A DNA stretch of 64,000 nucleotides, taken from assembly GCF_003339815.1 (NCBI RefSeq), contig NZ_PPTT01000019.1:1-64000 (forward strand). Reading direction: 5' to 3'. Of this stretch, positions 49,493 through 57,587 are shown piece by piece. Within the stretch, counting starts at the first letter, position 1. The number at the start of each line of letters is the position of its first letter. This stretch comes from Eggerthella sinensis (GTDB lineage Bacteria > Actinomycetota > Coriobacteriia > Coriobacteriales > Eggerthellaceae). Under the pieces are notes generated by a model. It was not told the DNA's origin and did not search any database. It worked only from the letters and a program-made list of their open reading frames with translations. The translations under genes and the position numbers were made by a program.

Positions 49493-50428
49493 ATGGATAT
49501 CGTAGCCGTCGACAACTTGGTCAAGCGCTACAACGAGGTGCTCGCGCTCGATCACTTCAACCTGCACATCGAGCCGGGCGAGATATTCGGCCTGCTGGGG
49601 CCGAACGGCTCGGGCAAGACCACCGCCATCAACTGCATCCTGCAACTGCTGACGTTCGACAAGGGCACCATCGAGCTGTTCGGCCAGCCCATGCGCCCGT
49701 CGAGCTACGATTTGAAGCGGCGCATCGGCATCGTGCCGCAGAACGTGGCCGTGTTCGAAGAGCTCACCGTGCGCGAGAACATCGACTATTTCTGCGCGTT
49801 GTACGTGAGCGACCGGGCACGCCGCCGCGACCTTGTGGACGAGGCCATCGCGTTCGTGGGGCTGGAGGACTACACGAAGTTCCGCCCGCGCAAGCTGTCG
49901 GGCGGCCTGCTGCGCCGCCTGAACATCGCGTGCGGCATCGCGCACAAGCCCGAGCTCATCTTCTTCGACGAGCCCACCGTGGCCGTCGACCCGCAGAGCC
50001 GCAACGCCATCCTCGAGGGCATTCAGGAAATGAACCGTCAGGGCTCCACCGTGGTGTACACGAGCCACTACATGGAAGAGGTTGAGGAAATCTGCACGCG
50101 CATCATGATCATGGATCACGGGCAGGCGCTTGCCACTGGCACGAACGCTGAGCTGAAGGCCATGATTGGCACGGGCGAGAAAATCCAGATCGACGCGCCG
50201 GAGCTGGGCGACGTGACGCTTGCGCACCTCGACGCGCTGCCGCACGTCACCCGCGCGCTGTATCGCGAGGGCACGCTTGAGCTGGCGTGCCAGAACGGCA
50301 CGCACAACTTGAGCGACGTGCTGGCCGTGCTGCAGCGCGACGGCGTGCCGTTCGGCCGCATCTACGCCGAACCGCCCACGCTGAACGACGTGTTCCTGGA
50401 GATCACCGGCACCGAGCTGCGCGACTAG
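49493..50428 (+). CDS. ABC transporter ATP-binding protein
   Basis: A 311-residue ATPase of the drug/peptide exporter (ABC-2) type. Walker A is GPNGSGKTT (about 35-43) and the Q loop is in GIVPQNVAVFEELT. The signature is LSGGLLRRLNIACGI and Walker B is LIFFDEPTVAVDP with the catalytic Glu. H-loop: VYTSHYMEEVEE. The C-terminal 90 residues form the domain common in NatA/CcmA-like exporters. The start follows AAGGAGGAGCC. It is the first gene of a three-gene operon with two permeases. Confidence 0.95.
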   Translation: MDIVAVDNLVKRYNEVLALDHFNLHIEPGEIFGLLGPNGSGKTTAINCILQLLTFDKGTIELFGQPMRPSSYDLKRRIGIVPQNVAVFEELTVRENIDYFCALYVSDRARRRDLVDEAIAFVGLEDYTKFRPRKLSGGLLRRLNIACGIAHKPELIFFDEPTVAVDPQSRNAILEGIQEMNRQGSTVVYTSHYMEEVEEICTRIMIMDHGQALATGTNAELKAMIGTGEKIQIDAPELGDVTLAHLDALPHVTRALYREGTLELACQNGTHNLSDVLAVLQRDGVPFGRIYAEPPTLNDVFLEITGTELRD

Positions 50429-50447
50429 CGGAGATAAGGCGGTTATC

Positions 50448-51671
50448 ATGCTCAACGTTTTCAAGGGGGCCCTGCTCACGCTCGTGCGCGAGAAGGCCGT
50501 TTTCATCTGGTCGTTGGCGTTCCCCCTCATCCTTGCAACCATGTTCGTGTTCATGTTCTCCAATCTGGACGACACCGGGCAGTTCGAACCCATTCCCACG
50601 GTGGTGGTGACGGACGCAAACTACGACGACGCCACCGGGTTCGCCGACATGATCGACACGCTGGCGGAGGCGGGCGACGATCAGATGCTCGACGTGACGT
50701 ACGTCGGCACCGAGCAGGAAGCGCGCACCATGCTGGAAGCCGGCTCCGAGGAAGGCGGCGGCACGTACAGCGGTCAGGCGAGCGAAGGCATCGTGGGGTA
50801 TCTGACGATCGACGCCGACGGCATGCCGACCGTGCACGTGAAAGCCGGCACGACGCCCGAGTCGGTGGACAACGTGAACCAATCCATCTTGAAGGCCATC
50901 TCAGACGGGTACGTGCGCAATGCGGCGCTCATCAAGGACGTGGCGGCCACGAATCCCGCCGCGCTGGCCGACCCTGCGGCCGTCGAGAAGCTGCTCGATG
51001 CGGGCGACATGACGGAGAAGATCGATGTCACGCACAACCCGCCGAAGGAGTCGGTGCGCTTCTACTTCGCGCTGCTGGGCATGGCTGCCCTGTTCGGAGG
51101 CCAGATCGGCATGATCGCCATCTGCCTCACGCAGCCGAACCTGAGCGCGCTGGGCGCACGGCGCGCCGTGGGAGCGCTGAGCCGCGCGAAGACGCTCGCG
51201 GCGACGCTTGCGGCAAGCTGGGTGCTTACGTTCGCCTGCATCGTCATCGCGTTTCTGTACATCCGCTTCGTCGCCGGCGTGGATTTCGGCGGACGCGACG
51301 CAGCCTGCATCGGCGTGATTGCCGCGGCAGCGCTTGTGGCCACGGCGTTCGGCACGCTGCTGGGATCGCTGCCGAAGATCAACGAGGGCGTGAAGGGCGG
51401 CTTGCTGTCCGGCATCGTGTGCTTCGCCTCGCTGTTCGCCGGGCTGTACGGCACCCCTACGATGAAGCTGTCGGACACCATCAACGCGGCCGTGCCGGCG
51501 GCGCAGCTGGTGAACCCGGCGGTGCAGATCTCGCAATCGTTCTACAGCATCATGTACTACGACACCTACCAGCGCACGATCGAGCATGTGGTGATTTTGC
51601 TGGTCATGGCCGCCGTGCTGTTCGCGGCATCGGCCCTTTTCATCAGGAGGCAGCGCTATGCAAGTCTTTAA
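50448..51671 (+). CDS. ABC-2 type permease, first subunit
   Basis: A 407-residue membrane protein of the ABC2_membrane_3 type. One N-terminal helix (residues 15-37) and a large extracytoplasmic domain (about 40-195) precede five or six C-terminal helices. The last are near GLLSGIVCFASLFAGLYGTP and HVVILLVMAAVLFAASALFI. It pairs with the second permease to form a heterodimeric exporter. Substrate unknown; with a kinase of this type next door, lipids, antimicrobial peptides or drugs are likely classes. Confidence 0.9.
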   Translation: MLNVFKGALLTLVREKAVFIWSLAFPLILATMFVFMFSNLDDTGQFEPIPTVVVTDANYDDATGFADMIDTLAEAGDDQMLDVTYVGTEQEARTMLEAGSEEGGGTYSGQASEGIVGYLTIDADGMPTVHVKAGTTPESVDNVNQSILKAISDGYVRNAALIKDVAATNPAALADPAAVEKLLDAGDMTEKIDVTHNPPKESVRFYFALLGMAALFGGQIGMIAICLTQPNLSALGARRAVGALSRAKTLAATLAASWVLTFACIVIAFLYIRFVAGVDFGGRDAACIGVIAAAALVATAFGTLLGSLPKINEGVKGGLLSGIVCFASLFAGLYGTPTMKLSDTINAAVPAAQLVNPAVQISQSFYSIMYYDTYQRTIEHVVILLVMAAVLFAASALFIRRQRYASL

Positions 51672-52884
51672 GACCGCCGTCAAAACGGTGCTGCGGCACC
51701 CCATGTACCTCCTCGTGTACGCCGTGTTCCTCAGCTTCATGGGGGTGTTCATCGCGAGCGGGCTCACCTTCGGCGGACTCGACGACAGCGAGTACACGCC
51801 GTACGAGACGAAGTACTCCGTCATCGATCGCGACGACAGCGCGTTCTCGCAGGGGCTTGCGGCGTTCCTCGCCGAGCACGGCACCGAGGTGCCCCTCGAG
51901 GACACCGAAATCGCCCTGCAGGATGCCGCTGCCTTGGGGCAGAGCTCGTACACGCTCATCATCCCCGAGGGGTACGGCGAGGCGTTCGTCGAGGCGGCCC
52001 GGGCTGGCGACGATGCGCCGACGCTCGATACCGTGTACAGCTACTACTCCGTCGAGGGCAACCTGATGGATCAGAACGTGGGCGAGTACCTGGGCATCGC
52101 ACGCGCCTACGCCGGGCTTGCCGGCGACGCGTCGATGAGCGCCATCGTGAACCATGCCGACGACGTCATGCGGGAGTCGGCGCAGGTGGAAAGCGTGCAG
52201 GTGGGCGGAAGCTCGTCCGAGGCGCAGCGCTTCGTGTTCTTCCTGCAATGGGGCACGTACACGCTGTTCGCGTCCATCATCGTATGCGTGGGCGTGCTGA
52301 TGACCGCCCTCAACCGCACCGATCTGCGGCGCCGCAACCTCGCATCGCCGCTGCCCACCCTCTCGTACGGCGCGCAGGTGGGAGCCGCCAGCTTCCTGGT
52401 CATGGTGGCGGTGTGGCTGTGGACGATCTGTCTGGGCCTCACCGTGTTCCACGACGCGGTGGCACAGATCAGCGGCACGGGGCTTGCGCTTATGATCCTC
52501 GCTTCGTTCGTGTTCGCCACCATCCCTCTTTCGGTGGGGTACCTGTTGGGGCAGCTGGGCGTGGGCGAGTTCGCCAGCAACGCTCTGGGCAACATCTTAG
52601 GGATGGTCATCTCGTTTCTGGGCGGGGCTTGGATCTCGTTCGACCTGCTCGACCCCTCCGTGCAGGCGCTTGCGCACTTCTCGCCGGCGTACTGGTACAC
52701 GAACGCGCTGCAAAGCGCGGCAGATATGACGGCGGCAACGCCCGAGGCCCTGATGCCGGTGCTGGGCAACCTGGGCGTGATGCTGCTGTTCACCGTGGCG
52801 ATATTCGCGGTGGCGCTGGTGGCGGGGCGCCTGCGCGTGCAAAGCTCCGAAGCCGGCGGCAACGCCGGGGCCGCGCGAGCGTAG
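51658..52884 (+). CDS. ABC-2 type permease, second subunit
   Basis: A 408-residue paralogue of the preceding permease with the same layout: one helix (about 18-40), an extracytoplasmic domain rich in Asp/Glu/Tyr, then about six helices. Its start overlaps the first permease by 14 nt, so the two are translationally coupled and probably made in equal amounts. AGGAGGCAGCGCT, inside the upstream gene, serves as ribosome-binding site. A strong terminator follows. Confidence 0.9.
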   Translation: MQVFKTAVKTVLRHPMYLLVYAVFLSFMGVFIASGLTFGGLDDSEYTPYETKYSVIDRDDSAFSQGLAAFLAEHGTEVPLEDTEIALQDAAALGQSSYTLIIPEGYGEAFVEAARAGDDAPTLDTVYSYYSVEGNLMDQNVGEYLGIARAYAGLAGDASMSAIVNHADDVMRESAQVESVQVGGSSSEAQRFVFFLQWGTYTLFASIIVCVGVLMTALNRTDLRRRNLASPLPTLSYGAQVGAASFLVMVAVWLWTICLGLTVFHDAVAQISGTGLALMILASFVFATIPLSVGYLLGQLGVGEFASNALGNILGMVISFLGGAWISFDLLDPSVQALAHFSPAYWYTNALQSAADMTAATPEALMPVLGNLGVMLLFTVAIFAVALVAGRLRVQSSEAGGNAGAARA

Positions 52885-52891
52885 AGCTTGG

Positions 52892-53299
52892 TCAGGAGGC
52901 GCATCCGACGGATTTGTCGGATGCGCTTTTTTTCGGGCGCCCGGGTTTCGGCGGGTTGTCCAGACGCTCCTTCACGCTCCACAGGTACACGTAGTTGTCG
53001 CGCCCGCACTTCTTGGATGCGAGCTGGCCCGAGCACACCATCTGGCGCACGCGCGCGTCGCTGACGCCAAGCATGGAGGCCGCCATTCTCGTCGTGAGCA
53101 GCCCGCGCTCAGTATCGACGTCGACGGAGATGGCCACCAACCGGCCCTCGTGCTCCTCGGGATACGTCGGTTTCGGCAGCGGCTTGTCGAGCTGCAGGTA
53201 GTCGTCGATGAGCAGCCACAGCACCTCCGACGCCATCTTCGCCGCATCCTCCATGTCGTCGCCGCACGTGTATCCGTTGTCGAAATCGATGAACTGCAA
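52892..53299 (-). CDS. HicB-like domain plus excisionase-type HTH protein, TTG start
   Basis: A 135-residue ORF. Residues 1-62 (FIDFDNGYTCGDDMEDAAKM, then LDKPLPKPTYPEEHEGRLVA) match the core of a HicB-like antitoxin/RNase-H-like fold but lack its first strand. Residues 70-115 (LTTRMAASMLGVSDARVRQM) are a MerR/excisionase-like helix-turn-helix. The only start is a TTG without a ribosome-binding site, one codon after the adhesin stop and in the same frame. The adhesin's last residues (PAYDGITLS) resemble the missing HicB N-terminus. So this may be a disrupted or coupled gene, and no HicA toxin is seen beside it. Confidence 0.55.
   Translation of the reverse strand: MQFIDFDNGYTCGDDMEDAAKMASEVLWLLIDDYLQLDKPLPKPTYPEEHEGRLVAISVDVDTERGLLTTRMAASMLGVSDARVRQMVCSGQLASKKCGRDNYVYLWSVKERLDNPPKPGRPKKSASDKSVGCAS
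52899..52933 (+). terminator. Terminator of the ABC exporter operon
   Basis: An 11-bp stem (GCGCATCCGAC with GTCGGATGCGC), 6-nt loop and seven T form a strong intrinsic terminator on the plus strand. It lies inside the last codons of the opposing HicB-like gene. Confidence 0.88.
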
Positions 53300-53302
53300 T
53301 GT

Positions 53303-55195
53303 TTATGACAATGTGATGCCGTCGTAGGCGGGGGTGGTCCATTGCAGGTAGGCGACGGTGTTGGCGGTGAGGCGAACCGAGCGCGCCGGGATGCCGTCGC
53401 CGGCGGACGTCGCGTAGGCACCGGGATCGCAGGCGGCCTCGCGCATGCGGCCGTGCTGCTCGAACCAGACGCTAGGGCTCCTATCGAACGAGAGGCGATC
53501 GCCGTAAAAGCGCGTCTCGTCGGGCGGGAGGCTGACACCCTGGGGAAGCGGGGTGCGTTTGGCTTCGTCGGCGTAGAGCTGGCGGTCGGCGAAAAGGGCG
53601 GCGGTTCGGTCGGTGAGCGCGTAGGACACGGTCACGCGGTTGCGGCCGTAGAGGGCGAGGCCGCCGTCGGGCATCGGGGTTCCGTCCGCGTACGGGCGCG
53701 TGCAGGCGGCGTCGGTGTACCATCCGTCGAAACCGGCGCATCCGGGCTTTTCCGCCTTGGCGGTTGCCTGGCCGGACGCCTGGTAGGCTGCTCCGGGCAA
53801 CGCGTCCTCGGTGAACGCGGGGGCGCTTGCGCCGTCGACGTAATAGGATACGGGGGCGTACGGCTGCCACTGGGCGTAGTACGTCGTGTCGGACGAGATC
53901 GAGACGACTTGTCCCGTCACGCCGACGAGCGAGCCTCCCGCCGGAGCGTCGTACCACCCCTTGAACGCGCTCGAAGGTTTCGTGCCCGGATCGGGCAGTG
54001 CCACCCTCCCCTCGTCCCATTGGGCGTACAGCTTGGTCGTGCCGGAAGAGACGCGCAGGTTCTTGACGGTTGCCCTGTTGCCGTACGACGACCCCGCGCC
54101 ATCGGCGCGCAGGTTCCACGATTTCCAATTCCAGGTGCACGTCAGGCTCTTCGTTCCCGCCGAACCGCCCTGCGCGTCGCAGGTCATCGCGTACGAGCGC
54201 ATGAAGCCGTTTGCCGTGAGGGCCTTGGCGGCATCGTAGACGTGCGAGGACGCGGCGGTGCTGCCCGCCGTTGCGCCGTTGCCGTCGTAGGGCACGGCGT
54301 AGACGATGGGCTTCCATACGGCGTACAGCGTGATGACGTTCGTGCCGGTAGGCGAAGGCTGGCCGGCGGATGCGTCGCGGAAAAACGCTGTGGGGCTGCT
54401 GCCCGCCCAATCGTGCGGGATGTTGCTGCATTGCTGCAGGTTCCAATCTTCGTATCCGATTTTCTGACCTGGCGCGATATTCACTTCTCCGTTCTTGGTG
54501 GTCGACCATCCCTCGAACGTGTAGCCGGTCCTCGTAGGCTGCTTGGACGAGATGTTCGCCGTGGTGCCGATGTATTTGTAGTGCGATGAGGGCGCCCCAG
54601 TGCCGCCATTCGCGTGGTACTTGATGTTCACGCGCGGCCAAAAATCGACGGACCCGTAGAAGTTTTGACCGTAATCAGCGTTTCTGAGGTACACGTGGCA
54701 GTACATGAGCGCGTCGTACCCGTCGTGCTTGGACACGACCGAGCCTCCCCATCCGTACCCGTACGTGGCGATGCAGCCGAACCCGTTGCCGTTGCCGCTG
54801 CTGTCGAGCTTGCCGTGCCCCATGGTCGCGCCCGCGCGCGTCCATCGGCCGTTCCAAGCCGTGTACCAGGCAAGATCGTCCTGCCCTCCCGGATTGCTCC
54901 ACAGGGCGAACTCGTACGCCTCGATGCGCGAGTGGATGCCGCTCGGCGCGTTCCAACTGGGCATGTCGAACCGCGGGCCGATGGGGTCGGAACCGATGAG
55001 CTCAAGGTAGTTCGCCGACGGATCGACCCTGATCCAGGCGCGGTTGAAGATCGTGCCCGTATTCGTGGTGCGATAGGAATAGGCGAAGGCGTCGTGCGCC
55101 TGCAAGGCGACCACGCCGACAGCCGCCCAGAGGACGAGCACGATGCCGACGAGCGCACGCACGCCGCACCGCCCCCGCGTGGATCGATCAGACAT
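53303..55195 (-). CDS. Secreted InlB B-repeat surface protein
   Basis: A 630-residue exported protein at the end of the Tad operon. I start at MSDRSTRGRCGVRALVGIVL, overlapping the upstream stop by 8 nt. A signal peptide (to about residue 38, ending AFA-Y) precedes a unique domain of about 190 residues rich in Tyr/Trp/Gly. Then come several Listeria-Bacteroides (InlB B) repeats, seen as TGYTFEGWSTTKNGE, NVITLYAVWKP, SSAFKGWYDAPAGGS, TTYYAQWQPY and FDGWYTDAACTRPY. No LPXTG or membrane anchor closes the protein. Genetic linkage suggests a pilus-associated or secreted adhesin. Confidence 0.82.
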   Translation of the reverse strand: MSDRSTRGRCGVRALVGIVLVLWAAVGVVALQAHDAFAYSYRTTNTGTIFNRAWIRVDPSANYLELIGSDPIGPRFDMPSWNAPSGIHSRIEAYEFALWSNPGGQDDLAWYTAWNGRWTRAGATMGHGKLDSSGNGNGFGCIATYGYGWGGSVVSKHDGYDALMYCHVYLRNADYGQNFYGSVDFWPRVNIKYHANGGTGAPSSHYKYIGTTANISSKQPTRTGYTFEGWSTTKNGEVNIAPGQKIGYEDWNLQQCSNIPHDWAGSSPTAFFRDASAGQPSPTGTNVITLYAVWKPIVYAVPYDGNGATAGSTAASSHVYDAAKALTANGFMRSYAMTCDAQGGSAGTKSLTCTWNWKSWNLRADGAGSSYGNRATVKNLRVSSGTTKLYAQWDEGRVALPDPGTKPSSAFKGWYDAPAGGSLVGVTGQVVSISSDTTYYAQWQPYAPVSYYVDGASAPAFTEDALPGAAYQASGQATAKAEKPGCAGFDGWYTDAACTRPYADGTPMPDGGLALYGRNRVTVSYALTDRTAALFADRQLYADEAKRTPLPQGVSLPPDETRFYGDRLSFDRSPSVWFEQHGRMREAACDPGAYATSAGDGIPARSVRLTANTVAYLQWTTPAYDGITLS

Positions 55196-55742
55196 CTTCC
55201 GTCCCTTCCTGCCGCTGCGCGCGTGCGCGTTCAAGCGCGAGCGCGGCCGTCTCTTCGTCGAAAAAGCTCGTCGCGGCCGCATCGTCCAGCTCGGCCTCGG
55301 TCAATGCACGCGGATCGAAGGGCGCATAGGAGACGAGGGCGCGGTCGCACGCGGCTTCGCCCGGCTCGTAGTAGAATTCGAGCGGCTCGCTCGCAGCGAG
55401 CAAGGTGCCGTCGGCAAGCATGAGCAGCGGCAGCTGGGGAACCACCTCATACGACCCCGCAGCGAGGGAAGCGATCTGCTGTCCGCTGCCGTCGAACACG
55501 AACTGCTCGTCGCACGGGACGCCGTCGAACGAAGTCCCCGACACGAACACGCCGAGACTCGTGTTTGCCGACGTCCATCCGTCGCACGCCACCTCGACGT
55601 GCAGCTCGACGACGTCGCTCTCGGCGTTCGCCCGCGCCGCCGCCTCGCCTTCGGCGAACGCGTGCCAAGCGAACAAGCACGCGACGATACCTGCCACGCC
55701 AAGCGCAAGGAGCGCAAGGCCGAGCACCATGCGTCGTTTCAT
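55188..55742 (-). CDS. Membrane-anchored extracytoplasmic protein in the Tad operon
   Basis: A 184-residue protein of unknown function. An N-terminal membrane helix or signal (residues 5-28, MVLGLALLALGVAGIVACLF) precedes an acidic domain. Strand-rich segments (VVELHVEVACDGWTSANTSL; LAAGSYEVVPQLPLLMLADG) suggest an Ig- or Cna-B-like fold. It starts 8 nt before tadC's coding region and overlaps the adhesin start, so it is translated with both. A role as pilus accessory or anchor is inferred from context. Confidence 0.65.
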   Translation of the reverse strand: MKRRMVLGLALLALGVAGIVACLFAWHAFAEGEAAARANAESDVVELHVEVACDGWTSANTSLGVFVSGTSFDGVPCDEQFVFDGSGQQIASLAAGSYEVVPQLPLLMLADGTLLAASEPLEFYYEPGEAACDRALVSYAPFDPRALTEAELDDAAATSFFDEETAALALERARAQRQEGTEDV

Positions 55743-55750
55743 AGAGGCTC

Positions 55751-56653
55751 CTAACCCATCGAGTTGTTCAAGAAATCAAGCAGGTTGACCACGGTTGGCA
55801 CCACCACCAATGCGATGGTGGGCGGCAGGAAGCACAGCGAGAGCACGATATCGAGCTTCGTGGGCATCTTGCGAATGCGCTCCATCGCTTCCGCTTGCGC
55901 GGTTTCGCGCGCGAGCGACGCTTGCAGCGCGAGCCCCTCCGAGATGGACGATCCTTGGCTCACCGCCTGCGTCATCTGCGCCACGAACGCGCGCACCTCC
56001 TGGCTGCCGCACCGTTGCCCCAGGTGCTCAAGCGCCTCCTCGCGCGAATGGCCGAGCAGGTTCACCTCCCGATCGACGGTTGCCAGCTCCTGCGCGATGG
56101 GACCCGTCATGCTTGCGGCAACCTCGCGGAAGCACTGCTCAACCGGCGACCCCGCGGCAATGGCAATGCCGAGCAGCTCCATCGCATCGGGAAGCCTCGC
56201 TTCGATTGCCCGCCTTCGAGCCCGCTCCCTGTTTGCCAGCACCGCGTTCGGCAGCAGCCACCCGGCAACCGCGCCCGCCGCCACGCCGCTTGCGAGGACC
56301 CACGGGGCGCTTGCCGCCGCAAGCGCGACCGCGCCCGCGACGAACGCGCAGCCCACGGTTGCCAGCGCGCGGGCACAGCGCCAGGTTTCCGGCTCCATCA
56401 CCATGCCGGACCTGATCAAGCGGTCGCGACAGGCATCGGCATCCGCATGGGACAGCGGCGCGAAGCGCTCGAGCGCCGCCGCGAGCGAGCCCACCGCCTC
56501 GGCGACACGGCTCGACCTTCCCCGAGCGCGCGAGGCACGCTCGGACGCCGGCGCCTCGCGTCGATGGGGCACGGCATAGCGCACCGCGCTTTCGTACGCG
56601 ACGATTCCCGCCGCCGCTCCCGCTACGAGAAACGCGCACGCCATGACGTTCAT
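55751..56653 (-). CDS. tadC: Tad pilus membrane protein TadC
   Basis: Inner-membrane platform protein of the Tad/Flp pilus machine, a type II secretion F (GspF) family member. I start at MNVMACAFLVAGAAAGIVAY, overlapping the tadB stop by 4 nt. The T2SSF domain is in the C-terminal half (LPDAMELLGIAIAAGSPVEQ; VRAFVAQMTQAVSQGSSISE). Membrane segments lie at the N-terminus, the centre and the end (SLCFLPPTIALVVVPTVVNL). 300 residues is normal. Confidence 0.9.
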   Translation of the reverse strand: MNVMACAFLVAGAAAGIVAYESAVRYAVPHRREAPASERASRARGRSSRVAEAVGSLAAALERFAPLSHADADACRDRLIRSGMVMEPETWRCARALATVGCAFVAGAVALAAASAPWVLASGVAAGAVAGWLLPNAVLANRERARRRAIEARLPDAMELLGIAIAAGSPVEQCFREVAASMTGPIAQELATVDREVNLLGHSREEALEHLGQRCGSQEVRAFVAQMTQAVSQGSSISEGLALQASLARETAQAEAMERIRKMPTKLDIVLSLCFLPPTIALVVVPTVVNLLDFLNNSMG

Positions 56654-57567
56654 GAGGAACTCCGATCCACCGAGGTGATGCGTTGGCACGCGAACAGGCC
56701 GAACAGCTCCGAGCACAGCGCTACGCCGAGCACGATCCAACCGAGCGGCTCGTGCGTGTAGAACTGCGCGAAGTCGGCGTTGGTCGCGAACATGATGAAG
56801 AAGATCGCGGGCATCGAGCACGCGACGAACCACTTCGCCAAGCGCGTCCCGGCAAGCTCGGTCTTGAGCTCGCGCGCGGCGCGTTGCCGCGCCGCCGCGT
56901 GCTGCGCGATGAGGTCGAGCACAGGGGCGATGGCGCCGCCGAACCGTTGCTGGATGCGAACGGCGGCGGCAAGGGCGCGCACGTCGGGGTCGCCCGTTCG
57001 CGCGGCCATGAGCTCGAAGGCTTCGGCCAGCGTCGTGCCGTACGCCGCATCGGCAAGCACGCGCGCCACCTCTTCGCGAAGCGGGTCCTCCACATGGGAA
57101 GCGGCCGTGCGCAGCGCTCGCTCGAGCGTGAGCGAGCTGCGCACGCTGGCCGCAACCTGCGGCAGAACGCGGGTGAACTGCTGGGAGAGCAGCTCTTGCC
57201 GACGCTTGCGCAGCAGGTGAAGGCGCATGCCCGTCGCCCCGAGCACGGCCGCCCCCGCGCCCGCTCCCACCACCGCCCGACCGGACAGCGCCGTGGCTAC
57301 CGCGAACACGACGAACGCGAGCGCGGCAAGCTGGGCAATCCAGCCGACGGCGGAACCCTCGCGGCCCGTCTCGTGAAGCAGAGCCGTCAGCCGGGGAAGC
57401 CGAACCTTCTTCCGCTCGGTTGCGGCCGCTTCGCCCGCCTCGTACAAATCCCTATCGTCAAGCCGACGACGTCGCTGCGCCGCGCAGGCCTGCCGCACGA
57501 GCGCATACGCCCCCAGGGCAACCGCAACGCAGGCGGCCAGTAACAGCAGGGGAATCGCACCACTCAT
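56650..57567 (-). CDS. tadB: Tad pilus membrane protein TadB
   Basis: Second GspF-family platform protein, partner of TadC and CpaF. I start at MSGAIPLLLLAACVAVALGA; a 38-codon in-frame extension upstream is not needed. The T2SSF core reads FTRVLPQVAASVRSSLTLER and AVRIQQRFGGAIAPVLDLIA. Helices sit at 5-25, 88-125 and in the last 70 residues. A basic loop (AQRRRRLDDRDLYEAG) marks the cytoplasmic side. It overlaps tadC by 4 nt. Confidence 0.9.
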   Translation of the reverse strand: MSGAIPLLLLAACVAVALGAYALVRQACAAQRRRRLDDRDLYEAGEAAATERKKVRLPRLTALLHETGREGSAVGWIAQLAALAFVVFAVATALSGRAVVGAGAGAAVLGATGMRLHLLRKRRQELLSQQFTRVLPQVAASVRSSLTLERALRTAASHVEDPLREEVARVLADAAYGTTLAEAFELMAARTGDPDVRALAAAVRIQQRFGGAIAPVLDLIAQHAAARQRAARELKTELAGTRLAKWFVACSMPAIFFIMFATNADFAQFYTHEPLGWIVLGVALCSELFGLFACQRITSVDRSSS

Positions 57568-57587
57568 CTCGCACCACCACCTTTCCT

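Noticed and set aside
48302-50428. 708-codon frame ending in the ABC ATPase
   Set aside because: The first 397 codons are antisense to the histidine kinase; the ATPase has its own strong ribosome-binding site and ATG at 49493.
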